NCBI RefSeq assembly: GCF_014191055.1 | Contig: NZ_JACHWB010000001.1 | Span: 525,875-589,874 of the forward strand | Reading direction: 5' to 3' | DNA length: 64,000 nucleotides | Origin: Microvirga lupini | GTDB lineage: Bacteria; Pseudomonadota; Alphaproteobacteria; Rhizobiales; Beijerinckiaceae | In this document: positions 56,036 to 64,000 of the stretch, in pieces | How the letters are laid out: each line of letters opens with the position of its first letter | How positions within the stretch are numbered: position 1 is the first letter of the stretch | Position numbers and translations under genes: made by a program | Notes under the pieces: model-generated | What the model saw: only the letters and a program-made list of their open reading frames with translations | What the model was told of the DNA's origin: nothing | The model's database searches: none

Positions 56036-56488
56036 TTGAGTAGCGATAAGCCTTTGCGCATCCTCGTCGTCGAGGATGAGATCCTGATCGCGCTCGAACT
56101 CGAAAGCCTGCTCCAGGATCTGGGGCATGACGTCGTGGGGATCGCAGCCTCGTCCGAGGACGCCCTGTCCCTCGCCCGGGATCTCAAGCCCGATCTCGCT
56201 TTTGTCGACATCCATCTGTCCGACGGGCCAACCGGCGTCGACGTGGCGCGCCATCTCGGCAATGAGCACCAGGTCACGGTGCTGTTCATGACGGCCAATG
56301 CCAAGCGCATTCCGGAGGATTTCGCCGGCGCCTGGGGCGTCATCGCCAAGCCCTATACGGAGCGTGGCGTGCGTGAAGCCCTGTCTTATGTGATGGCGGG
56401 GCAGCCGCGCGAGGCTCAGGAGGCGCGAACGGTCACCTTCGTCCCTTTCGGCCGGACGACCCGCCAGCGTAGCTCCCAGGTGTCCTGA
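56036..56488 (+). CDS. Single-domain response regulator (receiver only)
   Basis: A 150-residue protein with one receiver domain and no output domain. Visible residues are the acidic pair Glu13-Asp14, phosphoacceptor Asp58 (FVDIHL), Thr86 (FMTAN) and Lys105 (AKPY). A ribosome site GGAGGAG (56022-56028) seven bases upstream selects the TTG at 56036 over another TTG at 56003. The polar tail (about 120-150) has no motif. An EcfG-type promoter 240 bases upstream suggests general-stress control; it may act like lone receivers that tune the PhyR-NepR-EcfG circuit. Confidence 0.85.
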   Translation: MSSDKPLRILVVEDEILIALELESLLQDLGHDVVGIAASSEDALSLARDLKPDLAFVDIHLSDGPTGVDVARHLGNEHQVTVLFMTANAKRIPEDFAGAWGVIAKPYTERGVREALSYVMAGQPREAQEARTVTFVPFGRTTRQRSSQVS

Positions 56489-56499
56489 CAGGCCCGCAG

Positions 56500-59226
56500 C
56501 TAATTCTGTGACTTGAGCCGGTAGAGCGCGTCGAGCGCCTCACGCGGGGTCATCTGGTCGGGATCGAGAGCCGCGAGCGCTTCCCGCAGCCCATCCTGCT
56601 TCGGCGCCGGTGCGGGCTCGCTGCGGGCGGGCACGGCAAAGAGCGGCAGGTCGTCGAGCAGTGCGTGCTTCGGGGCCTCCCGGTCGGATCTCTCCAGTTC
56701 GCTCAAGATGGTTTTCGCCCGCTCGACGACGGCTGTTGGCAACCCCGCCAGTCGCGCCACCTGCAGGCCATAGGAGCGGTCGGCCGCGCCGGGCACCACC
56801 TCGTGCAGGAACACCACCTCGCCGTTCCATTCTGTGACCTTGAGGGTCGCATTGGAGATGCGGGCCATGCGCTCGGCCAGCGCCGTCAGCTCGTGGAAAT
56901 GGGTGGCGAACAGGGCCCGGCAGCGGTTCGTCTCGTGCAGGTGCTCAATGGCCGCCCAGGCGATGGACAAACCGTCGAAAGTGGCGGTCCCGCGACCGAT
57001 CTCGTCGAGGATCACGAGGGAGCGGGCAGTCGCCTGGTTGAGGATGGCGGCGGTCTCGACCATCTCGACCATGAAGGTCGAGCGGCCCCGCGCCAGATCG
57101 TCGGCAGCGCCCACGCGCGAGAAGAGCCGGTCGACGATGCCGATATGTGCCTCCTTCGCCGGAACGTAGGAGCCCATCTGGGCCAGGACGACGATGAGGG
57201 CGTTCTGGCGCAGATAGGTGGATTTACCGCCCATGTTCGGGCCGGTGATCAGCAGGATGTGGCCTGCATCCTTGCCGGATAGATCCGAGTCGTTGGCGAT
57301 GAACGGAACGCCCTCACGCTTGAGCGCCGCCTCGACCACGGGATGGCGGCCGCCCCTGATCGTGAAGGCGAGACCGGTGTCGACTACGGGGCGTGTCCAG
57401 TCGAGACGCATGGCGAGGTCCGCGAGCGCCGCGGTCACATCGATGACGGCGATGGCCTCCGCAGCCGAGGCGATGTCGGCCGTGAGATCGAGGAGCACCT
57501 GCACTATCTCGTCGAAGAGAGCGAGTTCGATCTTCAGCGCCCGGTCGGCCGCGGAGGCGATCTTCGATTCAAGTTCGCCGAGTTCCATGGTCGAAAAGCG
57601 CATGGCGCCCGCCATGGTCTGGCGGTGGACGAACGTGTCCTTCCAGGGTTCCTTCAGAAGGTCCTCGCCCACATTCTGCGGCACCTCGACGAAATAGCCG
57701 ATCATGTGGTTGTGCTTGACGCGAAGCGTCCGGCAGCCCGTCTCGGTGGCGTAGCGCGCCTGGAGCGCCGCGATGAAGCGGCGCGAATCCTGCTGCAGCT
57801 CGCGCAGCTCGTCGAGGCTAGGGTCGAAGCCGGCGCGGATGAAGCCGCCGTCACGCTTGAGCAGTGGCAGTTCGTCGGCAAGAGCAGCGCTCAACCGGTC
57901 GGCCACGTCCGTGCGCAGGCCTTGGAGGACCCGGGCGGCCTCCGACAGCTCTCTCGGCAGGTTGGGTGCGATGGCGAGTTCGAGACCAAGCTCCCGCGCC
58001 GCAAACAGGCCGTCGCGGACACAGGCGAGATCCCGTGGCCCACCGCGCCCGAGGCTGAGACGCGAGAGGGCGCGGGCGAGATCCGGGGAGCGCTTGAGAA
58101 TGCGCCGCAGCCGGTCGCGCAGGTCGCCGTTCTCGACCAGCGTCGTGACGGAATCCTGCCGGTCGCGGATCAGCCCCGGATGGGTGAGGGGACCGGCGAG
58201 CCGCTCAGCCAAGAGCCGCGCGCCGCCCGGCGTCACCGTGCAGTCGATGGTGGCCAGAAGGCTGCCGGCCCGCTCGCCCGACAGGGTGCGGGTCAGCTCC
58301 AGGTTGGCGCGGGTGGCCGCATCGATGGCGAGCGCCGCCCCGGAGGTGTCGCGGGAGGGCGGGTTGAGAACCGGACGGCTGTCGATCTGGGTTTTCTCGA
58401 CATAGAACAGGGCGCTGCCCGCCGCCGTGATCTCGGCCGGGCTGAAGGCCCCGAAGGCATCGAGCGTCGCGACCCCGAAATAGCTTTTCAGCCGCCGCTC
58501 GGCCGAGGCCGGATCGAGGCCTTCTCGGGACAGAGGCGTGATGGAGGCCCGGGTCTCCTGCCAGAAGCTCTTCAGCTCCGGATCGTCATGGATCACATCC
58601 GGCACCAGGATCTCGCGCGGCTCGAACCGGGCAATCTCGGCCGAGAGGCCGGTGCCGTCCGTCTCGCTCAGCACGAAATGGCCTGTGGATATGTCGAGAG
58701 CGGCGAGCCCATAGCACCATTGGGTGTCGGAGGCGCGGCGTCGGGCGATGGCCAGAAGATAATTGGCCCGGCCGGGCTCCAGCAGGCGCTCCTCGGTGAT
58801 CGTGCCGGGGGTGACGAGGCGCACCACGTCGCGGCGCACCACCGACTTGGAGCCCCGCTTCTTCGCCTCGGCCGGGTCCTCGGTCTGCTCGCAGACGGCG
58901 ACCCGGTGGCCGAGGCCGATGAGGCGCTGGAGGTAATCGTCCGCCCGTTCCACCGGCACTCCGCACATGGGGATGTCCTGCCCCTGGTGCTTGCCGCGCT
59001 TGGTGAGCACGATGCCGAGCGCTTGGCTGGCGATCTCCGCATCCTCGAAGAACAATTCATAGAAGTCGCCCATCCGGTAGAACAGCAGGCTGTCCGGGTT
59101 GGCGGCCTTGATCTCGATATACTGCGCCATCATGGGCGTGACGCGGCTGTCCTGCGCGGGCTTGGACGCTGCGGCGGCAGTGGGTTCGAGGTCTTCGGGG
59201 GAATTGTAGGCGGCTTGGGACGACAT
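56500..59226 (-). CDS. mutS: DNA mismatch repair protein MutS
   Basis: A 908-residue mismatch sensor ATPase. Mismatch-binding Phe is in [14 protein letters not shown] (GDFYE), the ATPase shows [34 protein letters not shown] and [10 protein letters not shown]. The polar C-terminal tail ends with [15 protein letters not shown], the usual tetramer segment. I use ATG 59226 ([12 protein letters not shown]); the frame extends 13 residues more. It converges with the receiver gene. Confidence 0.97.
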   Translation of the reverse strand: MSSQAAYNSPEDLEPTAAAASKPAQDSRVTPMMAQYIEIKAANPDSLLFYRMGDFYELFFEDAEIASQALGIVLTKRGKHQGQDIPMCGVPVERADDYLQRLIGLGHRVAVCEQTEDPAEAKKRGSKSVVRRDVVRLVTPGTITEERLLEPGRANYLLAIARRRASDTQWCYGLAALDISTGHFVLSETDGTGLSAEIARFEPREILVPDVIHDDPELKSFWQETRASITPLSREGLDPASAERRLKSYFGVATLDAFGAFSPAEITAAGSALFYVEKTQIDSRPVLNPPSRDTSGAALAIDAATRANLELTRTLSGERAGSLLATIDCTVTPGGARLLAERLAGPLTHPGLIRDRQDSVTTLVENGDLRDRLRRILKRSPDLARALSRLSLGRGGPRDLACVRDGLFAARELGLELAIAPNLPRELSEAARVLQGLRTDVADRLSAALADELPLLKRDGGFIRAGFDPSLDELRELQQDSRRFIAALQARYATETGCRTLRVKHNHMIGYFVEVPQNVGEDLLKEPWKDTFVHRQTMAGAMRFSTMELGELESKIASAADRALKIELALFDEIVQVLLDLTADIASAAEAIAVIDVTAALADLAMRLDWTRPVVDTGLAFTIRGGRHPVVEAALKREGVPFIANDSDLSGKDAGHILLITGPNMGGKSTYLRQNALIVVLAQMGSYVPAKEAHIGIVDRLFSRVGAADDLARGRSTFMVEMVETAAILNQATARSLVILDEIGRGTATFDGLSIAWAAIEHLHETNRCRALFATHFHELTALAERMARISNATLKVTEWNGEVVFLHEVVPGAADRSYGLQVARLAGLPTAVVERAKTILSELERSDREAPKHALLDDLPLFAVPARSEPAPAPKQDGLREALAALDPDQMTPREALDALYRLKSQN

Positions 59227-59374
59227 CCGTCCTGTGTAGCAAAGCCCCGCCTCCCTTTCACCCATGTCATGGTGTCCGAAGGGCGCATGTGGACAAGTCT
59301 TGAGGAAGGCGCATCCTATGTCTTAAGGTCGCATCCCCCTTTGGAAACGCCCTGCTCACAAGAATCGGACCCTC

Positions 59375-61666
59375 ATGACCGACGATCAGCGCCCGACCCG
59401 CCGCAAACGCCCCACCTTCACGGACCAGGAGGCGCTGCAGTTCCACGCCCAAGGCCGCCCCGGCAAGCTCGAGGTGGTCCCGACCAAGCCCATGGCCACC
59501 CAGCGCGACCTGTCGCTCGCCTATTCGCCGGGTGTTGCGGTGCCGGTTCTGGCGATTGCCGAGAACCCGTCGCTTGCCTTCGACTACACCACCCGGTCCA
59601 ACATGGTGGCGGTGATCTCGAATGGCACGGCGATCCTCGGCCTCGGCAATCTCGGGGCGCTCGCCTCGAAGCCGGTGATGGAGGGCAAGTCCGTGCTCTT
59701 CAAGCGCTTCGCGGATGTGGATTCCATCGACCTCGAGGTCGACACAGAGGATGCGGACGCCTTCATCAACTGCGTGCGCTATCTCGGCCCCTCCTTCGGC
59801 GGCATCAATCTCGAGGACATCAAGGCGCCGGAATGCTTCATCATCGAGGAGCGTCTGCGGGAGCTCATGGACATTCCCGTGTTCCATGACGACCAGCACG
59901 GCACGGCGATCATCGCGGCGGCGGGCCTCATCAATGCCCTTCATCTCACCGGCCGTGACATGGCTGAGACGAAGCTTGTGGTGAACGGCGCGGGTGCTGC
60001 CGGCATCGCCTGCACCGAGCTTCTGAAGGCCATGGGCTTTGCCCCCAACAACGTCATCCTCTGCGACACCAAGGGCGTGATCTACAAGGGCCGCACCGAG
60101 GGCATGAACCAGTGGAAATCGGGCCATGCGGCGGAGACCGACGCCCGCACGCTTGCCGATGCGCTCAATGGCGCCGATGCAGTGTTCGGGTTGTCGGCCA
60201 AAGGCGCCTTCACCGATGACATGATCCGCTCCATGGCACCGAACCCGATCATCTTCGCCATGGCCAATCCCGATCCGGAAATCACCCCGGAGGAGGTGGC
60301 GCGCATCCGCGATGACGTGATCATCGCCACCGGCCGCTCCGACTACCCGAACCAGGTCAACAACGTTCTCGGTTTCCCGTACATCTTCCGCGGTGCTCTC
60401 GACGTGCAGGCGACCACGATCAACATGGAGATGAAGATCGCGGCCGCCCAGGCGCTGGCGGAGCTCGCCCGCGAGGACGTACCGGACGAGGTGGCGGCGG
60501 CCTACCAGGGCACGCGCCCGCGCTTCGGGCGCGACTACATCATCCCGGTGCCGTTCGATCCGCGCCTGATCCACACGATCCCGATGGCGGTGGCGAAGGC
60601 CGCCATGGATACGGGCGTGGCACGTCGCCCCATCGTCGATATGCGCTCCTACAAGGCGCTGCTGTCTGCCCGTCGCGATCCGGTAGCCGGCACCCTCAAC
60701 CGCATCTTCGAGCGCGTGCGCAAGTTCCCCAAGCGCGTGGTCTTCGCCGAGGGCGAGGAGGAGCAGGTGATCCGCGCGGCCCTGTCCTTCGTCAACCAGG
60801 GGCTGGGCAAGGCCATTCTGGTCGGGCGCGAGGACCGCATCCACGACACGGCGGTGCAGGCCGGCATCGATCTCGAAGGCCGCGAGGGCATCGAGATCCA
60901 CAACGCCCGCCTGTCCCATCGCAACGCGACTTATGCGCAGTTCCTCTACGAGCGCCTGCAGCGCAAGGGCTATCTGTTCCGCGACTGCCAGCGCATGATC
61001 AACCAGGACCGCAACCACTTCGCCGCCTCCATGGTGGCATTGGGCGATGCGGACGCCATGGTGACGGGCGCGACGCGCAACTACTCGACGGCGCTCGCCG
61101 ATGTGCGGCACGTGATCGACGCCAAGCCAGGCCATCGCGTGATCGGCGTCTCGCTCTGCCTGGCACGCGGCCGCACGGTTCTGGTGGCGGACACGGCCAT
61201 TCATGAGATGCCGAGCGCGCAGGAACTGGCCGAGATCGCCATCGAATCCGCCGGCGTCGCCCGCCGCCTGGGCTACGAGCCGCGCGTGGCGCTTCTCTCC
61301 TTCTCGACCTTTGGGCACCCGAAGGCGGAGCGCGCCGAAAAGATCCAGGAGGCCGTCGAGATCCTGGACGGAATGCGCGTCGATTTCGAATATGACGGCG
61401 AGATGGCGGCCGATGTGGCGCTCAACCGGGATGTCATGGCGCAATATCCCTTCAGCCGTCTGACCGATACGGCGAACGTGCTCATCATGCCGGCATTCCA
61501 CTCGGCATCGATTTCCACCAAGATGCTGCAGGAGCTCGGCGGCGCGATGGTGCTGGGCCCGCTCGTCGTGGGCCTCGACAAGCCGGTTCAGATCGTGTCG
61601 CTCGGCGCCACCGACAACGACATCGTCAACATGGCGGCGCTCGCGGCCTATAACATCGGTGGATAG
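59375..61666 (+). CDS. maeB: NADP-dependent malic enzyme with phosphotransacetylase-like domain
   Basis: A 763-residue fusion: malic enzyme (about residues 1-420, with [50 protein letters not shown] and [14 protein letters not shown]) and a C-terminal phosphotransacetylase-like domain (about 440-763) that is usually regulatory and lacks acetyl transfer in such fusions. It oxidatively decarboxylates malate to pyruvate, giving NADPH. A stem-loop follows the stop at 61672-61711. Confidence 0.96.
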   Translation: MTDDQRPTRRKRPTFTDQEALQFHAQGRPGKLEVVPTKPMATQRDLSLAYSPGVAVPVLAIAENPSLAFDYTTRSNMVAVISNGTAILGLGNLGALASKPVMEGKSVLFKRFADVDSIDLEVDTEDADAFINCVRYLGPSFGGINLEDIKAPECFIIEERLRELMDIPVFHDDQHGTAIIAAAGLINALHLTGRDMAETKLVVNGAGAAGIACTELLKAMGFAPNNVILCDTKGVIYKGRTEGMNQWKSGHAAETDARTLADALNGADAVFGLSAKGAFTDDMIRSMAPNPIIFAMANPDPEITPEEVARIRDDVIIATGRSDYPNQVNNVLGFPYIFRGALDVQATTINMEMKIAAAQALAELAREDVPDEVAAAYQGTRPRFGRDYIIPVPFDPRLIHTIPMAVAKAAMDTGVARRPIVDMRSYKALLSARRDPVAGTLNRIFERVRKFPKRVVFAEGEEEQVIRAALSFVNQGLGKAILVGREDRIHDTAVQAGIDLEGREGIEIHNARLSHRNATYAQFLYERLQRKGYLFRDCQRMINQDRNHFAASMVALGDADAMVTGATRNYSTALADVRHVIDAKPGHRVIGVSLCLARGRTVLVADTAIHEMPSAQELAEIAIESAGVARRLGYEPRVALLSFSTFGHPKAERAEKIQEAVEILDGMRVDFEYDGEMAADVALNRDVMAQYPFSRLTDTANVLIMPAFHSASISTKMLQELGGAMVLGPLVVGLDKPVQIVSLGATDNDIVNMAALAAYNIGG

Positions 61667-61671
61667 GGCTT

Positions 61672-61711
61672 GGCGCCTCCCTCAAAGCCTGTGCGTTGAG
61701 GGAGACGCGCC
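61672..61711 (+). terminator. Stem-loop after maeB
   Basis: GGCGC and TCCCTCAA on the left (from 61672) pair with TTGAGGGA and GCGCC on the right (to 61711), a two-part stem with a 10-base loop, six bases after the maeB stop. No T-run follows, so termination strength is uncertain. Confidence 0.5.
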
Positions 61712-61801
61712 GCCAAATCCCTGGGCCCCTTGCTCCTGAGAGTAGCGCTGGAGCTTTCCGCGGGCTAAACGCCTGGGCGGAAACGAAGGAATCGCCTCAT
61801 C

Positions 61802-62413
61802 ATGAGCAAGCCATCAACCGTGGTGTTCGACATCGGCAACGTGCTGCTGCGCTGGGATCCGCGCAATCTCTACCGCACCATCTTCGATGACGAAGCGGAG
61901 ATGGAGTGGTTTCTCGAGAATGTCTGCACCCACGATTGGAACGTGGAGCAGGATCGGGGTCGCGACTGGGACGAGGCTGTGGCCCTTCTGGTCAAGGATC
62001 ATCCCAAGCACGAGCCGCATATCCGCGCCTTCCACGACCGCTGGAGCGAGACCGTATCCGGCGTTTTCGAGGACCACGTGGCTCTGCTGCTCCGTCTGCG
62101 TGAAGCAGGCGTGCCGAATTACTGCATCACGAACTTCTCTGGCCCAAAATTCGTTCTGGCGAAGGAGCGCTTTCCATTTCTGGCGGGCTTCGACGGCGTC
62201 ATCGTGTCCGGCGACGAGCGTCTGCTGAAGCCGGATCCCGCCATCTATCGCCTCCTGCTCGACCGCTATGGGCTTGTCGCGGGGAATTGCGTCTTCATCG
62301 ACGATTCCAAGCCGAACGTGGAGGCGGCCCGCGATGTCGGGATGCAGGCGATTCATTGCGTCGAGGATACAGATCTGGCGGGAGAACTGCGGCGGCATGG
62401 GTTTCCGGTCTGA
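61802..62413 (+). CDS. HAD family hydrolase (YihX-like)
   Basis: A 203-residue haloacid-dehalogenase-superfamily phosphatase. The nucleophile is Asp10 in VVFDIGNVLLRWD; the residue two after it is Gly rather than the usual Asp, as in the YihX/epoxide-hydrolase-like subgroup. Later motifs: ITNFSG (Thr/Ser), SGDERLLKPDP (Lys) and CVFIDDSKPN (acidic pair). YihX acts on glucose-1-phosphate; the substrate here is not established. hrpB starts 38 bases downstream. Confidence 0.88.
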   Translation: MSKPSTVVFDIGNVLLRWDPRNLYRTIFDDEAEMEWFLENVCTHDWNVEQDRGRDWDEAVALLVKDHPKHEPHIRAFHDRWSETVSGVFEDHVALLLRLREAGVPNYCITNFSGPKFVLAKERFPFLAGFDGVIVSGDERLLKPDPAIYRLLLDRYGLVAGNCVFIDDSKPNVEAARDVGMQAIHCVEDTDLAGELRRHGFPV

Positions 62414-62451
62414 CCGCTTGCCCTTCCGCTCCTCTTGAGCCATCACGCGGC

Positions 62452-64000
62452 ATGCGCGCTTTCGACACCTCCCTGCCCATCGATGCGGTCCTCGACGGCC
62501 TGACGGCGAGCCTGCGGGCGCGGCCGAATGCGGTGCTCGTCGCGCCGCCCGGCGCCGGCAAGACCACGCGCGTGCCGCTGGTGCTCCTCGACGAGCCTTG
62601 GGTGAACGGGGGCAAGATCATCGTGCTGGAGCCGCGCCGCCTCGCGGCCCGCGCGGCGGCCGCCCGTATGGCGCAGACCCTGGGCGAGGCGGTGGGTGAC
62701 ACGGTCGGTCTTCGCGTGCGCCTCGGCTCCAAGGTGAGCCGCAGGACGCGCATCGAGGTGGTGACCGAGGGCGTCTTCGCCCGCATGATCCTCGACGATC
62801 CGTCCTTGGAGGGTGTCGCGGCCATTCTCTTCGACGAGTTCCACGAGCGCTCCCTCGATGCGGATCTCGGTCTCGCGCTCGCTCTCGATGCACAAGGGGG
62901 CCTGCGCGAGGACCTTCGCCTTCTCGTCATGTCGGCAACGCTCGACGGCGCCCGTGTGGCGAAGCTCCTGAGCGAAGCGCCGGTCGTCGAATCCGAAGGC
63001 CGGGCTTATCCGGTCGAGACGCGCTATCTCGCGCGCGATCCCAACCGTCGCGTCGAGGAGCAGGTGGCGGATGCGGTCACGCGCGCCTTGAGGGCCGAGA
63101 CCGGCTCCATCCTGGTGTTCCTGCCGGGCCAGGGGGAGATCCGCCGGGTCGAGACGCTTCTGCGCGAGCGGATCGCCGATCCCGCCGTCGACATCGCGCC
63201 GCTCTATGGCGCGCTGGAACGAGGCGAGCAGGATCTGGCGGTGAGCCCCGCCAAGCCCGGACGCCGCAAGGTGGTGCTCGCCACCTCCATCGCCGAGACT
63301 TCGCTCACCATTGAGGGCGTGCGCGTGGTTATCGATTCAGGGTTGGCTCGCGTGCCGGTCTACGAGCCGAATATCGGCCTCACGCGCCTTGAAACGGTGC
63401 GCGTCTCCCGTGCCGCCGCCGACCAGCGCCGGGGTCGTGCGGGCCGCACCGAGCCCGGCGTGTGCTACCGCCTGTGGGAGGAAGCCGCGACGGGCGCGCT
63501 TGAGCCCTTCGGCCGACCGGAGATTCTGTCTGCCGACCTCGCGCCGCTATTGCTCGATTGCGCGGCCTGGGGTGTGAGCGATCCGACGACGCTGGCCTTT
63601 CTCGATCCGCCGCCCGCACCGGCTCTGAAGGAGGCAAGAGCGCTGCTGCAGCAGCTCGGTGCCCTTGATGCCGAAGGGCGCATCACGGAGGTCGGGCGCA
63701 AGCTGCGCGACCTGCCGCTGCCACCGCGATTGGCCCGCATGGTGCTGATCGCCGGCGAGAGCGGGCAGGCGCAGGATGCCGCGGATGTCGCCGCCGTTCT
63801 CGTCGAGCGCGGTCTTGGCGGCGATGCGGTGGATCTCGCCGATCGTGTCGAGCGCTTCGGCCGCGACCGCTCCAGGCGGGCGGATGACATGCGGCGCATG
63901 GCCGAGGGCTGGGCGAGGGGCAGCAGCGGCAAGTCGAGAGGTGAGCCACGCTCCATCGGGGCACTTCTCACGCTCGCCTATCCCGACCGTCTCGCCAAGG
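62452..64000 (+). CDS. hrpB: ATP-dependent helicase HrpB (5' part, runs off window)
   Basis: The first 516 residues of a DExH RNA helicase-like protein, starting ATG 62452 (MRAFDTSLPIDAVLDGL). Helicase motifs in order: APPGAGKTTRVPLVLLD, LEPRRLAARAAAARMA, TEGVFARMILDD, FDEFHERSLDADL (DEFH), VMSATLDG, FLPGQGEIRR, KVVLATSIAETSLTIEGVRVVIDSGL and DQRRGRAGRTEPGVCYRLW. Family members are about 820 residues, so roughly the C-terminal third is missing beyond the window. Its function in bacteria is poorly defined. Confidence 0.93.
   Translation, partial: MRAFDTSLPIDAVLDGLTASLRARPNAVLVAPPGAGKTTRVPLVLLDEPWVNGGKIIVLEPRRLAARAAAARMAQTLGEAVGDTVGLRVRLGSKVSRRTRIEVVTEGVFARMILDDPSLEGVAAILFDEFHERSLDADLGLALALDAQGGLREDLRLLVMSATLDGARVAKLLSEAPVVESEGRAYPVETRYLARDPNRRVEEQVADAVTRALRAETGSILVFLPGQGEIRRVETLLRERIADPAVDIAPLYGALERGEQDLAVSPAKPGRRKVVLATSIAETSLTIEGVRVVIDSGLARVPVYEPNIGLTRLETVRVSRAAADQRRGRAGRTEPGVCYRLWEEAATGALEPFGRPEILSADLAPLLLDCAAWGVSDPTTLAFLDPPPAPALKEARALLQQLGALDAEGRITEVGRKLRDLPLPPRLARMVLIAGESGQAQDAADVAAVLVERGLGGDAVDLADRVERFGRDRSRRADDMRRMAEGWARGSSGKSRGEPRSIGALLTLAYPDRLAK

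Noticed and set aside
57343-59889. 848-codon frame opposite mutS running into maeB
   Set aside because: Antisense to mutS then out of frame in maeB; low-information composition.
59267-61501. 744-codon frame opposite maeB
   Set aside because: Antisense shadow with His/Val/Arg-rich repeats of no known fold.
61667-61801. Riboswitch in the maeB-HAD gap
   Set aside because: Hairpins are explained by a terminator-like stem; glycine-riboswitch core sequences are missing.

Overview
The window is a GC-rich stretch of alphaproteobacterial chromosome. The gene set fits the order Rhizobiales/Hyphomicrobiales, and I suspect a Methylobacteriaceae member such as Microvirga. Pointers are a hydrogen-sulfide-type bigR/blh locus, ornithine-lipid synthase OlsB, a FzlA-like GST, the malic enzyme-phosphotransacetylase fusion, the LpoA-rsmI-yraN neighbourhood with gshB close by, an EcfG-type promoter, and abundant short palindromic intergenic repeats. 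The genus is inference. I see no tRNA, rRNA, CRISPR array, phage or insertion sequence. Nearly everything is core chromosome.

Layout. 0-5.6 kb: tail of a DUF1328-like membrane peptide, a TRAP substrate-binding protein, a lytic transglycosylase, ArsC, an SDR and an MFS carrier. 5.8-8.5 kb: a sulfide/persulfide detoxification locus (TauE-type exporter, rhodanese, BigR-like repressor, divergent persulfide dioxygenase-like hydrolase) with two phased operators. 8.5-14.3 kb: lepA, a SulP transporter, and a two-gene c-type cytochrome operon. 14.4-18.9 kb: hrcA divergent from rph-rdgB, a P-loop protein, DUF2852 and a TetR regulator with a strong palindrome. 19-27 kb: hemW, gshB, lipid kinase, yraN/rsmI, LpoA-like lipoprotein, DUF2254 and OsmC. 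27-30 kb: an ssuABC-type sulfonate importer. 30-37.9 kb: glnD, grpE, a TRIC-like channel, then a minus-strand series with alkB, gpmA and dapB. 37.9-44.6 kb: GNAT, two DUF1330 paralogues, a class D beta-lactamase, pyrF, a PmtA-like methyltransferase, dnaJ and dnaK. 44.8-50.8 kb: a Crp/Fnr regulator, an Ada-like alkyltransferase, a strong promoter followed by an ORF-poor structured region, DUF2244 divergent from nth, and uppP. 51-64 kb: fzlA-like GST, queG, olsB, yifB/comM, a lone receiver protein, mutS, maeB, a HAD hydrolase and the start of hrpB.

Functional themes. Sulfur handling recurs (bigR locus, ssuABC, SulP, glutathione synthesis, OsmC). Chaperone genes are dispersed: hrcA, grpE and dnaKJ lie in three places, and dnaK has a sigma-32-like promoter. 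DNA repair is well represented (alkB, Ada-like, nth, mutS, rdgB). Membrane-lipid modification is suggested by olsB, a PmtA-like enzyme and a lipid kinase.

The less ordinary signals are small. They are: a 95-bp repeat present twice whose ends supply the stop codons of flanking genes; three other palindromic repeat families, one interrupting the ssu operon; a consensus promoter with no convincing ORF at 48.13 kb; an EcfG-type promoter before a single-domain response regulator; and a queG gene with no ordinary start codon where one is expected. I found no convincing entirely new multi-gene system.
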